Assembly (NCBI GenBank): GCA_964576365.1 | Contig: CAZNUT010000041.1 | Span: 1 to 10,118 of the forward strand | Origin: CAZMJG01 sp964576365 | Lineage (GTDB): Bacteria > Patescibacteriota > Microgenomatia > UBA1406 > GWC2-37-13 | Length of the DNA stretch: 10,118 bases | Reading direction: 5' to 3' | In this document: positions 1-5,318 of the stretch, piece by piece | Layout of the letters: the number at the start of each line of letters is the position of its first letter | Position numbering within the stretch: the first letter of the stretch is position 1 | The notes under the pieces: model-generated | Databases searched by the model: none | Told to the model about the DNA's origin: nothing | What the model saw: the letters and a program-made list of their open reading frames with translations, nothing else | Program-made: the position numbers and the translations under genes

Positions 1-167
1 ATAAAAGCTATCTTCAAATTGGGATCTGTTGATTGGGTGCCGGCTGCGTAGGTGGGTTCAATCTGATGATCTTTGTTTATTCCAAACTGACTTACAAATA
101 AGATTGCAAAAAAAGCAAAAACACAACAGGCAAGAAAAAAATAAAAAAAACGACGAGATGTGAGCAT
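1..167 (-). CDS. N-terminal part of a secreted or membrane-anchored protein, cut by the window edge
   Basis: Reading the minus strand from the ATG at 167 gives 55 open codons that run off the left edge. The N-terminus is MLTSRRFFYFF, followed by a strongly hydrophobic stretch (about residues 7-26) after two arginines. This fits a signal peptide or signal anchor. A polar segment follows (about residues 30-55) and contains a YAAG sequence. The start lies 59 nt after the stop of the NicO-type transporter on the same strand, so co-transcription is likely. A GAAGG stretch lies about 15 nt before the ATG, too far for a good ribosome binding site. The function is not recognisable from this fragment. 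A role linked to metal transport is possible from context only. Confidence 0.6.
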   Translation of the reverse strand, partial: MLTSRRFFYFFLACCVFAFFAILFVSQFGINKDHQIEPTYAAGTQSTDPNLKIAF

Positions 168-226
168 GTTTTTTTTAACTGACCTTCGCTTTGTCATACA
201 AGATATTTATACACTATTTATTCATA

Positions 227-1531
227 CTACTGAACAAGAGCAGAAAGCGCAAATCCTACAAGCAGCAAAGAAGAAATTATCGGTGAGATTTCTCCAACAA
301 AATGAAACCTCTCCATCATCTTGATTTTAAATTTGCCGACAATAAACACAATAAGACTTAAAGCGACAAAAATACCTAATCCAAAAGAAAAGATGACGGG
401 AAAAATAACCCATATTGTTTTTGTGGTCAAAATAACCATAAAAATTGACCAACCAAATAGGCAAGGACTAAGCCCAGTTACAAAACCCAAAAACAACTGC
501 TTTCTGATATCTTTTACATCAATTGCATGATGATGGTGATGTTCGTGCTCATGATCATCAGATAATACAAGGTGTTTGACATACTCACTTATGTGCTTCA
601 TGAGCATGTATACCGAAATGAAAAGAAGTGAATAATAAGAAAATGTTTGCAAATACGACAAACGGGCAAAAACATCTATAAATGAATTAGTGAGAAGCAA
701 AATGAGACCGAGAATAACGATGTCAGCGATATGAGTAACGGTAAAAATTCCCGCAAATAAGAGTCCATCTCGCACCCTTGCTTTTTTTTGGATGAGAAAT
801 GAGGTTAGAATAGACTTGCTGTGTCCGGCTTCCAGTGTGTGCAAAAGACCCAGCAAAAAAACCAGACCAATTGCTGCAGGAAGAGACGTGGAGTGAGTAT
901 CCAGAAATCCTTGAGAAAGTCTCTCTAGTAAAGGTTTTTTATTTCCATACGTTGATTTTGTCGTACTCAACTGATTGAGTCTTCTCACATCAAAAGAAAA
1001 ATCCGTACTCTGAGATGTGAGCAAAGCTCCTTTTACGGCAAGCTCCGGACCATTATAGATGTTTACATAATTTTGCTGAACAGGAAATTCTTGTATGAAA
1101 ATTCTGTTTTCGACTGTCACTTCTTGTAAATTTTCAGGACATTGGTACCTCACGGGCATCATGATGCCTCGCCCAAATAATATCTCATTTTCGGGCTGAG
1201 CCGGTGGAATACCATAAATCGCCGGACACCTCTTACCGTTATTTGACAGTTGCAATTTTTCATCTAAATATCGTGAGTAAGATTTATGGTATTGGGGTAA
1301 TAATTTTGCTTCAGGAGAAGCGATATTTTCGTATTTTTTGACCAAAAGTGACGCTTCAAACCAAGGTAAATAAACTTCTGCAACTGCTACATCAGGTGCA
1401 AGTTTTTCATTATTAAAATCATGCACAATATGGATGTCTGTGTAGGAAACATCAAGCGGATGAGCAAAGATGGGTCGAGTGAAAAATATGAGAGCAAAAA
1501 ATAAAAAGAGAATAAATCCTACCTTTTTCAT
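227..1531 (-). CDS. NicO-family nickel/cobalt transporter with secreted N-terminal domain and His-rich loop
   Basis: From ATG 1531 the product has 434 residues. Residues 1-23 form a signal peptide (MKK, hydrophobic core, then FAHPLD). Residues 24-215 form a predicted extracytoplasmic domain. From about 218 there are roughly six membrane segments. The first NicO motif is at 228-240 (GLLHTLEAGHSKS). The second is near 350-360 (FVTGLSPCLFG). Between them, near residues 325-335, is a His-rich loop (HEHEHHHHH), as in RcnA-type exporters. An AHPL sequence just after signal cleavage is familiar from NicO proteins with a secreted front domain. The frame stays open up to 1585, but the signal peptide favours 1531; neither start has a Shine-Dalgarno sequence. 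Expected role: transport of Ni2+ or Co2+ across the cytoplasmic membrane. Export is more likely than uptake given the His-rich loop, but direction and metal are inferred. Confidence 0.85.
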   Translation of the reverse strand: MKKVGFILFLFFALIFFTRPIFAHPLDVSYTDIHIVHDFNNEKLAPDVAVAEVYLPWFEASLLVKKYENIASPEAKLLPQYHKSYSRYLDEKLQLSNNGKRCPAIYGIPPAQPENEILFGRGIMMPVRYQCPENLQEVTVENRIFIQEFPVQQNYVNIYNGPELAVKGALLTSQSTDFSFDVRRLNQLSTTKSTYGNKKPLLERLSQGFLDTHSTSLPAAIGLVFLLGLLHTLEAGHSKSILTSFLIQKKARVRDGLLFAGIFTVTHIADIVILGLILLLTNSFIDVFARLSYLQTFSYYSLLFISVYMLMKHISEYVKHLVLSDDHEHEHHHHHAIDVKDIRKQLFLGFVTGLSPCLFGWSIFMVILTTKTIWVIFPVIFSFGLGIFVALSLIVFIVGKFKIKMMERFHFVGEISPIISSLLLVGFALSALVQ

Positions 1532-1605
1532 ACGTATAAGATAACAAAAAATATCCGCCATGAATGACGAATTGCTAGTGACCAAGTAACAGTGAGCAAT
1601 CCCTG

Positions 1606-1620
1606 CCAGCCTCTGGCTGG
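1606..1620. repeat. Short perfect palindrome, copy 1 (CCAGCC-TCT-GGCTGG)
   Basis: A perfect 6-bp inverted repeat with a 3-nt loop. It shares the pattern NNNGCC-N3-GGCNNN with copies at 1784-1798 and 6449-6465. Outside the shared GCC/GGC core the arms differ but stay self-complementary, which suggests selection for pairing rather than for sequence. No U-tract follows, so it is not an obvious terminator. Confidence 0.6.
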
Positions 1621-1710
1621 TTTAAGTAACAAATTCTAGTTTCCAAATAGTAATGTCTAATTACTAATGAATGATCTTTTTGTTACATGTTATATGCTAC
1701 CTATTACATA

Positions 1711-1748
1711 AAAAGCTATTCACTCTCCGATTCGGAGGGTAGGCTTTT
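1711..1748. terminator. Terminator-like hairpin in the divergent region
   Basis: The core CTCCG-ATT-CGGAG (1725-1737) is enclosed by an imperfect outer pairing of AAAAGC (1711-1716) with GCTTTT (1743-1748). On the minus strand the hairpin ends in a run of T, as an intrinsic terminator would. No gene ends here, because both flanking genes start outward from this region. It would therefore have to act as a leader attenuator for the NicO gene, or be a relic or a repeat-type element. The unpaired bases between inner and outer stems weaken the case. Confidence 0.3.
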
Positions 1749-1783
1749 ACTTATTACTAAAACCTAAAAGCTAACAGCTAAAA

Positions 1784-1798
1784 CCTGCCTACGGCAGG
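1784..1798. repeat. Short perfect palindrome, copy 2 (CCTGCC-TAC-GGCAGG)
   Basis: A perfect 6-bp inverted repeat with a 3-nt loop, of the same design as the copies at 1606-1620 and 6449-6465. The next bases on the right (CTGGCC) resemble copy 1. Palindromes of this kind (CCTGCC...GGCAGG) are, as far as I recall, common between genes in CPR assemblies; that is a general impression, not something the window proves. Confidence 0.6.
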
Positions 1799-1872
1799 CT
1801 GGCCTAACAAGCTCATAACTCATTTTTAACTCTTCTTTCTTAATTCATAACTGAGCTTCAGCGACTCTGACA

Positions 1873-1932
1873 TACTGTCTACTGTTTACTGTCTACTGTT
1901 TACTGTCTACTGTTTACTGGTTACTGTATACT
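1873..1932 (+). repeat. Tandem heptad repeat TACTGTN upstream of the glycosyltransferase gene
   Basis: Three identical 14-nt units (TACTGTCTACTGTT) lie at 1873-1886, 1887-1900 and 1901-1914. A degenerate fourth follows at 1915-1928 and then TACTA. Each unit is two 7-nt near-copies, so the array reads as eight heptads of TACTGTN in strict 7-nt register. It ends only six bases before the ATG at 1939. A related heptad array stands immediately before rpiB (4407-4452). The two share the 13-mer TTACTGTATACTA next to the start codon. Confidence 0.85.
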
Positions 1933-1938
1933 AACAGC
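1927..1938 (+). promoter_or_regulatory. Possible -10 element placing the transcript start at the glycosyltransferase ATG
   Basis: TATACT at 1927-1932 matches five of six bases of the sigma-70 -10 consensus, and the ATG begins exactly seven bases after its last base. If used, transcription would begin at or next to the start codon and give a leaderless mRNA, which would agree with the lack of a Shine-Dalgarno sequence. No good -35 box is found at 16-18 nt spacing inside the heptad repeat, so this is tentative. Confidence 0.25.
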
Positions 1939-3117
1939 ATGACTCCATCAGCGTATATCTATGATCCATCTATTGCAGACCCGCAAAGCGCAGTGAGAGG
2001 TATCGGAAGATATATGAAACTTCTGAGAGACTCCTTTTCCACCCAGATTGTACAAGCACTTTCAGAATCCTCCACTCCTTTACCTTCACCTGTATGTAGC
2101 TTTGTGAGCAAACTTACCGATGTTCCCGCAAACAGTATTTTCATAAACCCTTTTATCAGTCCAGTAGCAAAACCATTACAAGTAGGCAGAATCGCACGAA
2201 AACAAATAGGAGTCATCCACGATGTGATACCGCTCAAATATCCCTCGCATTTCCCAGTGGGATGGCGCGGATGGTGGTATACATTTCTCACCAAGTGGTC
2301 GCTCAAAAACTATGATCTATTGGTCACTGATTCTGAACAAAGTAAACGCGACATCGTGCATTTTCTCAAAATTCCTCCTGCAAAGATTGTAGTCATTTAT
2401 CCATCTGTAGAGCCCACATATCTTCCTCATCTTGACAATCACCCTGAATCCGTAGAACACCATCACCCCTTTCATCTTAATCAGGGAAAAGAAGAGGCAG
2501 AATTTAGCGCCATACAGGATAGATCGCTCATCGCCAATGAGCGCTTGAGAGATATTCGCGACTATGTCATCTATGTAGGCGACGGCACATGGAATAAAAA
2601 TCTGCTTAATATCGCGTTAGCGGTAAAAATCGCCAACGTCCGTTGCGTATGTGTGGGTAAAATATTTGTGAGCGAAGAGACAAAAGTCCTTTCACAAAAA
2701 CCAAATCCGTGGCTTGCTTCTTTCTACCGTTTTTTAAAAGAAACGCAAGATAATCCGCTTTTTATATTTCCAGGATTTGTATCTGATCTGGAACTTCTGG
2801 CTCTGTATCGCAACGCAAGATTAAATATGCTCCCTTCGTTTGACGAAGGTTTTGGTCTTTCGTATCTGGAGGCGGGCTATCTTTCTGTTCCATCTGTACT
2901 TGCTGATATTCCGGTATTTCATGAAATCGCCGGTAAATCTGCCCTTTACACAAACCCGAATGACCCCAAAGATATAGCTCAAAAAATCGCCACACTTTTT
3001 TATGATAATTCTGTACATGAAAAGTTGAGCATCGAAGTATTTGACCGGGCCCAACAATTCCGGCCGGAATCATTTAAGGTACAGTGGACTGAAGTTATCA
3101 GAAAGATGCAGGGCTAA
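1939..3117 (+). CDS. GT4-family glycosyltransferase
   Basis: This 392-residue protein has the two-domain GT-B layout. The N-terminal half contains the GIGRY signature (about 22-26, just after the first strand), which is common in GT4 mannosyl- and glucosyltransferases, and an IGVIHDVIP segment (about 93-101). The C-terminal half opens with a YVGDGTWNKN segment (about 212-221) that provides the nucleotide-sugar phosphate contact (K220). It then carries the EX7E motif, DEGFGLSYLE, with E303 and E311 as the expected catalytic/binding pair. There are no membrane segments, so it should act at the cytoplasmic face. Expected role: transfer of a sugar from a nucleotide donor during surface polysaccharide, glycolipid or glycoprotein synthesis; donor and acceptor cannot be read from sequence. 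It ends 2 nt before a small membrane-protein gene, so translation is probably coupled. The start has no ribosome binding site and is abutted by the heptad repeat. Confidence 0.9.
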   Translation: MTPSAYIYDPSIADPQSAVRGIGRYMKLLRDSFSTQIVQALSESSTPLPSPVCSFVSKLTDVPANSIFINPFISPVAKPLQVGRIARKQIGVIHDVIPLKYPSHFPVGWRGWWYTFLTKWSLKNYDLLVTDSEQSKRDIVHFLKIPPAKIVVIYPSVEPTYLPHLDNHPESVEHHHPFHLNQGKEEAEFSAIQDRSLIANERLRDIRDYVIYVGDGTWNKNLLNIALAVKIANVRCVCVGKIFVSEETKVLSQKPNPWLASFYRFLKETQDNPLFIFPGFVSDLELLALYRNARLNMLPSFDEGFGLSYLEAGYLSVPSVLADIPVFHEIAGKSALYTNPNDPKDIAQKIATLFYDNSVHEKLSIEVFDRAQQFRPESFKVQWTEVIRKMQG

Positions 3118-3119
3118 CT

Positions 3120-3329
3120 ATGGATCTTTTTCTGTTTATTACTATCGCAGTAGCATACCTCATGATGATGCATATGGTCGTAGGTGTAGAAAAAAATTTC
3201 ACCTACTGGCTCCATATACCCTGCTTTGTGTTCGGGTGGCTGATCGGCTGGTATATGGATTCATATATCACCGGACTTGTATTCGGTATGATATTTCACA
3301 TGCTTCTCACGAGCGGCGCTTTTGGATAA
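3120..3329 (+). CDS. Small integral membrane protein, 69 residues, unknown function
   Basis: The product is almost entirely hydrophobic, with likely membrane segments at about residues 3-22, 29-45 and 48-64. They are separated by a short charged turn (VEKN, about 23-26) and by MDS (about 46-48). The family is not recognised. The start is two bases after the glycosyltransferase stop, with a weak AGGG six bases upstream. Its stop codon TAA overlaps the ATG of the next frame by one base (TAATG). Such tight packing, together with the hydrophobic pattern, supports a real gene in a surface-glycan operon. It might help anchor the glycosyltransferase or handle its lipid-linked product, which is inference from position only. 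Confidence 0.75.
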   Translation: MDLFLFITIAVAYLMMMHMVVGVEKNFTYWLHIPCFVFGWLIGWYMDSYITGLVFGMIFHMLLTSGAFG

Positions 3330-3340
3330 TGGCAGTTGAT
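3329..3340 (+). CDS. First four codons of a third operon gene, lost in the assembly gap
   Basis: ATG GCA GTT GAT (MAVD) begins on the last base of the preceding stop codon (TAATG), a classic translational-coupling arrangement, and then runs into unresolved sequence. The spacing is the only evidence that it is a gene. Nothing can be said of its product, and its end is not visible on the far side of the gap. Confidence 0.4.
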
Positions 3341-3440
3341 NNNNNNNNNNNNNNNNNNNNNNNNNNNNNNNNNNNNNNNNNNNNNNNNNNNNNNNNNNNN
3401 NNNNNNNNNNNNNNNNNNNNNNNNNNNNNNNNNNNNNNNN
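3341..3440. other. Assembly gap of 100 N
   Basis: A run of exactly 100 unknown bases, the usual placeholder for a scaffold join of unknown length. The glycosyltransferase operon on the left and tatD on the right may therefore be farther apart than drawn. At least the rest of the gene starting at 3329 is missing here. The right edge begins only six bases beyond the tatD stop codon. Confidence 0.95.
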
Positions 3441-3446
3441 GATGAG

Positions 3447-4316
3447 TCAGATCGAAAATAACTTCATTGCATTTGTACTCGTCTGCTCTACTATCCGATC
3501 GCTTGACTCACCTGTCAATTGAGATACCATATCGACAATATAAGAAAGGTATCTTGGCTCATTGGGATATTTTTTTTGCGATCTCAACGGTTCGGGTAAT
3601 AAAAATGGCGCATCTGTTTCAAAAACCAATAATTCAATCGGAACTTTTTTGATAAACTCTTGCTTTTCTTTTGAGTAAGTAATGTCACCATCGATACCCA
3701 TATACATCCCATGCTCTTTCACAAAGTTCAATAATTCGTCATCCGGCTCGCAGCAATGAAATACAGATCGTCCGCGCAATTTCTCATCCCAGCATTTTTT
3801 GAGGATTGGCAATAAATCCTGTTTTGCTTCACGGTTGTGGATGATGAGCGATTTGTCATAAGAAATTGCCAATTTTATCTGCTTTTTAAAAAATTCTTTC
3901 TGAATATGTATAAATTCATCATTTACCGCATATTCACCGTATACCGTCTGCTTATACACATGTCTGTCCATACCGACCTCACCTACCGCCTTTACCTTGG
4001 GATCGTTCAACAATGTTTCAATATCGGCAATCTGGCTCTCAATCAGACTGGAAATAATATGTTCACGGCTCTGCTGATGTTTCTTCATTTCTTCGTCAGC
4101 AAGTGTCAAAATTTTATAGGCATGATGGGGGTGAATACCAACTGCTGCATAAAAATGTTCATACTGCAAGGCGATCTCTACTGCTTTATACGATGTTTTT
4201 ACGTCGGTACCTGGTATCAGGATATGCGTCACTCCCGCTATCTGCGCACGTGAAATCACATCAGGAAGAATTTTTTTGTATGCTTTAAAATTCAGATGAC
4301 AATGAGTGTCGAACAT
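3447..4316 (-). CDS. tatD: TatD-family metal-dependent deoxyribonuclease
   Basis: This 289-residue protein belongs to the TatD branch of the amidohydrolase (TIM-barrel) superfamily. The metal ligands are all present: HCH at 5-7 (H5, H7), E113 in VGEVGMD, H160 in LIIHNREA, H187 in VFHCC, and D235 in FETDAPFLLP. The VGIHPHH segment (59-65) is also typical. A short extra loop follows E113 (about 118-136) compared with bacterial TatD. Family members are cytoplasmic exonucleases/DNases acting in DNA repair or in degradation of DNA ends. There is no Shine-Dalgarno sequence. The gene is divergent from rpiB across 136 bases. TGA is its stop codon, immediately after the normal family C-terminus (NAMKLFSI), which shows that TGA is a stop in this genome. 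Confidence 0.93.
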   Translation of the reverse strand: MFDTHCHLNFKAYKKILPDVISRAQIAGVTHILIPGTDVKTSYKAVEIALQYEHFYAAVGIHPHHAYKILTLADEEMKKHQQSREHIISSLIESQIADIETLLNDPKVKAVGEVGMDRHVYKQTVYGEYAVNDEFIHIQKEFFKKQIKLAISYDKSLIIHNREAKQDLLPILKKCWDEKLRGRSVFHCCEPDDELLNFVKEHGMYMGIDGDITYSKEKQEFIKKVPIELLVFETDAPFLLPEPLRSQKKYPNEPRYLSYIVDMVSQLTGESSDRIVEQTSTNAMKLFSI

Positions 4317-4348
4317 AGACAGTTAATCACGTTGTAAAGTTTGTCAAG

Positions 4349-4378
4349 TTTATAAAGTCGTGCAACGTCTCATTTCAA
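4349..4378 (-). promoter_or_regulatory. Predicted sigma-70 type promoter of tatD
   Basis: On the minus strand TTGAAA (4378-4373) and TATAAA (4354-4349), each one base off consensus, are separated by 18 bases. Transcription would start near 4342 and leave a leader of about 26 bases before ATG 4316. A perfect TTGACA follows at 4348-4343, but no good -10 box stands downstream of it at the right distance. Confidence 0.45.
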
Positions 4379-4381
4379 ACT

Positions 4382-4410
4382 TTGACTTTTTCACTTTTAA
4401 CTCTTTTACT
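4382..4410 (+). promoter_or_regulatory. Possible promoter of rpiB
   Basis: TTGACT (4382-4387, five of six consensus bases) and TTTACT (4405-4410, four of six) are separated by 17 bases. The start would be near 4417, inside the heptad-like repeat and about 36 bases before the ATG. The alternative is TATACT at 4440-4445, seven bases before the ATG, which would give a leaderless transcript. Confidence 0.3.
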
Positions 4411-4452
4411 CTTTACTGTAAGCTGTGGTCTGCTTACTGTATACTATACTCT
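4407..4452 (+). repeat. Degenerate heptad repeat TACTGTN upstream of rpiB
   Basis: In 7-nt register the sequence reads TACTCTT, TACTGTA, AGCTGTG, GTCTGCT, TACTGTA, then TACTA and TACTCT, and ends at the ATG (4453). It is a worn relative of the array at 1873-1932. Both contain TTACTGTATACTA within six or seven bases of the start codon, although the two downstream genes are unrelated. Confidence 0.65.
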
Positions 4453-4911
4453 ATGACCATCTTCATTGGTGCAGATCATCGGGGTTTTCATCTCAAAGAC
4501 CTTCTTATTTCTTATCTACAGGAAAAAAATATACGTGTTGAAGATATGGGTAATTATAGCTATGATCCACATGACGATTTTCCTCAATACGCACAAAAAG
4601 TGTCAGAAGCTGTTCTTCAAAATCCTGAAGAGTTTCTTGGTGTTGTAATATGTGGTTCGGGGGTAGGTGTTTCTATAGCTGCAAATAGATATCCGGGTGT
4701 ATATTGCGCGCTTGGTTCAAATCCTGACCAGGTCAAAAGCGCTCGCGAACACGACCACATCAATATTCTTGCACTTCCTGCAGATTACATAAGCCAGGAA
4801 GATGCTCAGAAACTGGTTGACATTTTTTTGAGCACGCAAACAAAAAATGAGGCAAAATATCTCCGTCGAATTCAATCTCTTGAGCGAAAAACACATAGCG
4901 CAAATCAGTAA
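4453..4911 (+). CDS. rpiB: Ribose-5-phosphate isomerase B (RpiB/LacA family)
   Basis: A 152-residue cytoplasmic enzyme interconverting ribose 5-phosphate and ribulose 5-phosphate in the non-oxidative pentose phosphate pathway. The start at 4453 is chosen because MTIFIGADHRGFHLK matches the family N-terminus exactly; the frame is open upstream to 4360, but that extension (31 residues) has no family counterpart and falls in the repeat. Visible motifs: ADHRG at 7-11, the catalytic cysteine C67 in VICGSGVGVSIAAN (the enediol-forming residue of RpiB), and H100 in AREHDHINIL, corresponding to the ring-opening histidine. The length (about 150) is normal. There is no Shine-Dalgarno site. Few CPR bacteria have the oxidative branch, so RpiB would serve ribose/nucleotide precursor supply; that is general knowledge, not read from this window. 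Confidence 0.95.
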   Translation: MTIFIGADHRGFHLKDLLISYLQEKNIRVEDMGNYSYDPHDDFPQYAQKVSEAVLQNPEEFLGVVICGSGVGVSIAANRYPGVYCALGSNPDQVKSAREHDHINILALPADYISQEDAQKLVDIFLSTQTKNEAKYLRRIQSLERKTHSANQ

Positions 4912-4955
4912 TGCAAGCATCTATGGTTCAAATTCTCCGGTAGCCCTGAATTCAC

Positions 4956-4984
4956 TTTACATATGAATGCTAATGGTGTATAAT
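4956..4984 (+). promoter_or_regulatory. Near-consensus sigma-70 promoter of the 83-residue protein gene
   Basis: TTTACA (4956-4961, five of six consensus bases), a 17-base spacer, and a perfect TATAAT (4979-4984). Transcription should begin near 4991, so the leader before the ATG at 5004 would be only about 13 bases and has no Shine-Dalgarno sequence. This is the best promoter in the window. It shows that the small gene is transcribed separately from rpiB. Confidence 0.7.
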
Positions 4985-5003
4985 TGAGCCGTTCAATTTA
5001 CTT

Positions 5004-5255
5004 ATGACACAACCATCATCAGAAAATGAAAGACCGCCCCAGCCTGGAGATTTTGTTAACGCTCAAGTTGTAGGACAAGATGTTACAAGACAAGGTGTAT
5101 ATTTATATTCTGAACGTGGTAACAAAATTCGCGTGCTTGGTGAGAGTGGTACTTTTTATACTTGTCAACTGCCAGCTGCAATAATTCCAGACGAAAATAT
5201 ATTTAATCCCGATACTCTTCGTTTTATACAGGAAACTCGTCTCGCGTTGCCTTAA
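5004..5255 (+). CDS. Hypothetical protein, 83 residues
   Basis: The family is not recognised. The first 13 residues are polar and probably flexible (SSENERPPQP). The region 14-60 alternates hydrophobic and polar residues with several glycines (GDFVNAQVVGQD, GVYLYSERGNKIRVLG), as in a small beta-barrel. The tail (62-83) looks helical. No signal peptide, membrane segment or cysteine pair is present (one cysteine near residue 54), so a soluble cytoplasmic protein is likely. The PGDFVNAQVV opening is reminiscent of OB-fold or SH3-like starts, but this is weak. Support for a real gene is the near-consensus promoter directly upstream and the clean position between rpiB and the convergent dprA. Its transcription unit seems to contain this gene alone. 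Confidence 0.7.
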   Translation: MTQPSSENERPPQPGDFVNAQVVGQDVTRQGVYLYSERGNKIRVLGESGTFYTCQLPAAIIPDENIFNPDTLRFIQETRLALP

Positions 5256-5318
5256 ATGGATTGTTGCAGTAGCTTACCTGAAAAGATATCTCGCTTCTCA
5301 ATTTATCTCCTTTTAAGC

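Larger units (their letters stand above)
1532..1938. other. Divergent, repeat-rich intergenic region
   Basis: This 407-nt stretch separates the minus-strand NicO gene from the plus-strand glycosyltransferase gene, so it should hold the promoters of both. I see no credible small gene in it. It consists mostly of text-like AT-rich sequence (CTAATTACTAATGA-type runs, AAAAGCTAACAGCTAAAA), two short GC-rich perfect palindromes, one longer terminator-like hairpin, and the heptad repeat at its right end. Similar low-complexity runs recur at 6417-6488. No convincing sigma-70 promoter for the NicO gene was found. Confidence 0.7.

Noticed and set aside
321..530. Plus-strand open frame inside the NicO gene
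   Set aside because: It mirrors the membrane segments of the real gene on the opposite strand and has no start signal or family likeness.
1532..1585. N-terminal extension of the NicO protein (18 residues)
   Set aside because: It would put a polar stretch before a well-formed signal peptide beginning MKK at 1531.
1873..1932. CRISPR-like array
   Set aside because: The units are directly tandem with a 7/14-nt period and no unique spacers, and no cas gene is in the window.
1532..1938. Nickel/cobalt (NiCo) riboswitch in the transporter leader
   Set aside because: The four-way junction with conserved G-rich joints is not seen. Only a simple hairpin at 1711-1748 and short palindromes are present.
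3041..3445. Plus-strand frame across the small membrane protein and the gap
   Set aside because: It overlaps two better-supported genes, and a quarter of it is unknown bases.
4360..4452. N-terminal extension of rpiB (31 residues)
   Set aside because: The extension translates the repeat region, has no family counterpart, and overlaps the likely promoters. The family N-terminus begins at 4453.
4925..4940. tRNA T-arm-like GGTTCAAATTCTCCGG
   Set aside because: The loop resembles a T-loop, but the flanking five bases do not pair. No anticodon arm or acceptor stem is present, and the sequence upstream is the rpiB reading frame.
5256..5318. Intrinsic terminator between the 83-residue gene and dprA
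   Set aside because: Only a weak AGCTTA/TAAGCT pairing is visible, with no GC-rich stem and no proper U-tract.
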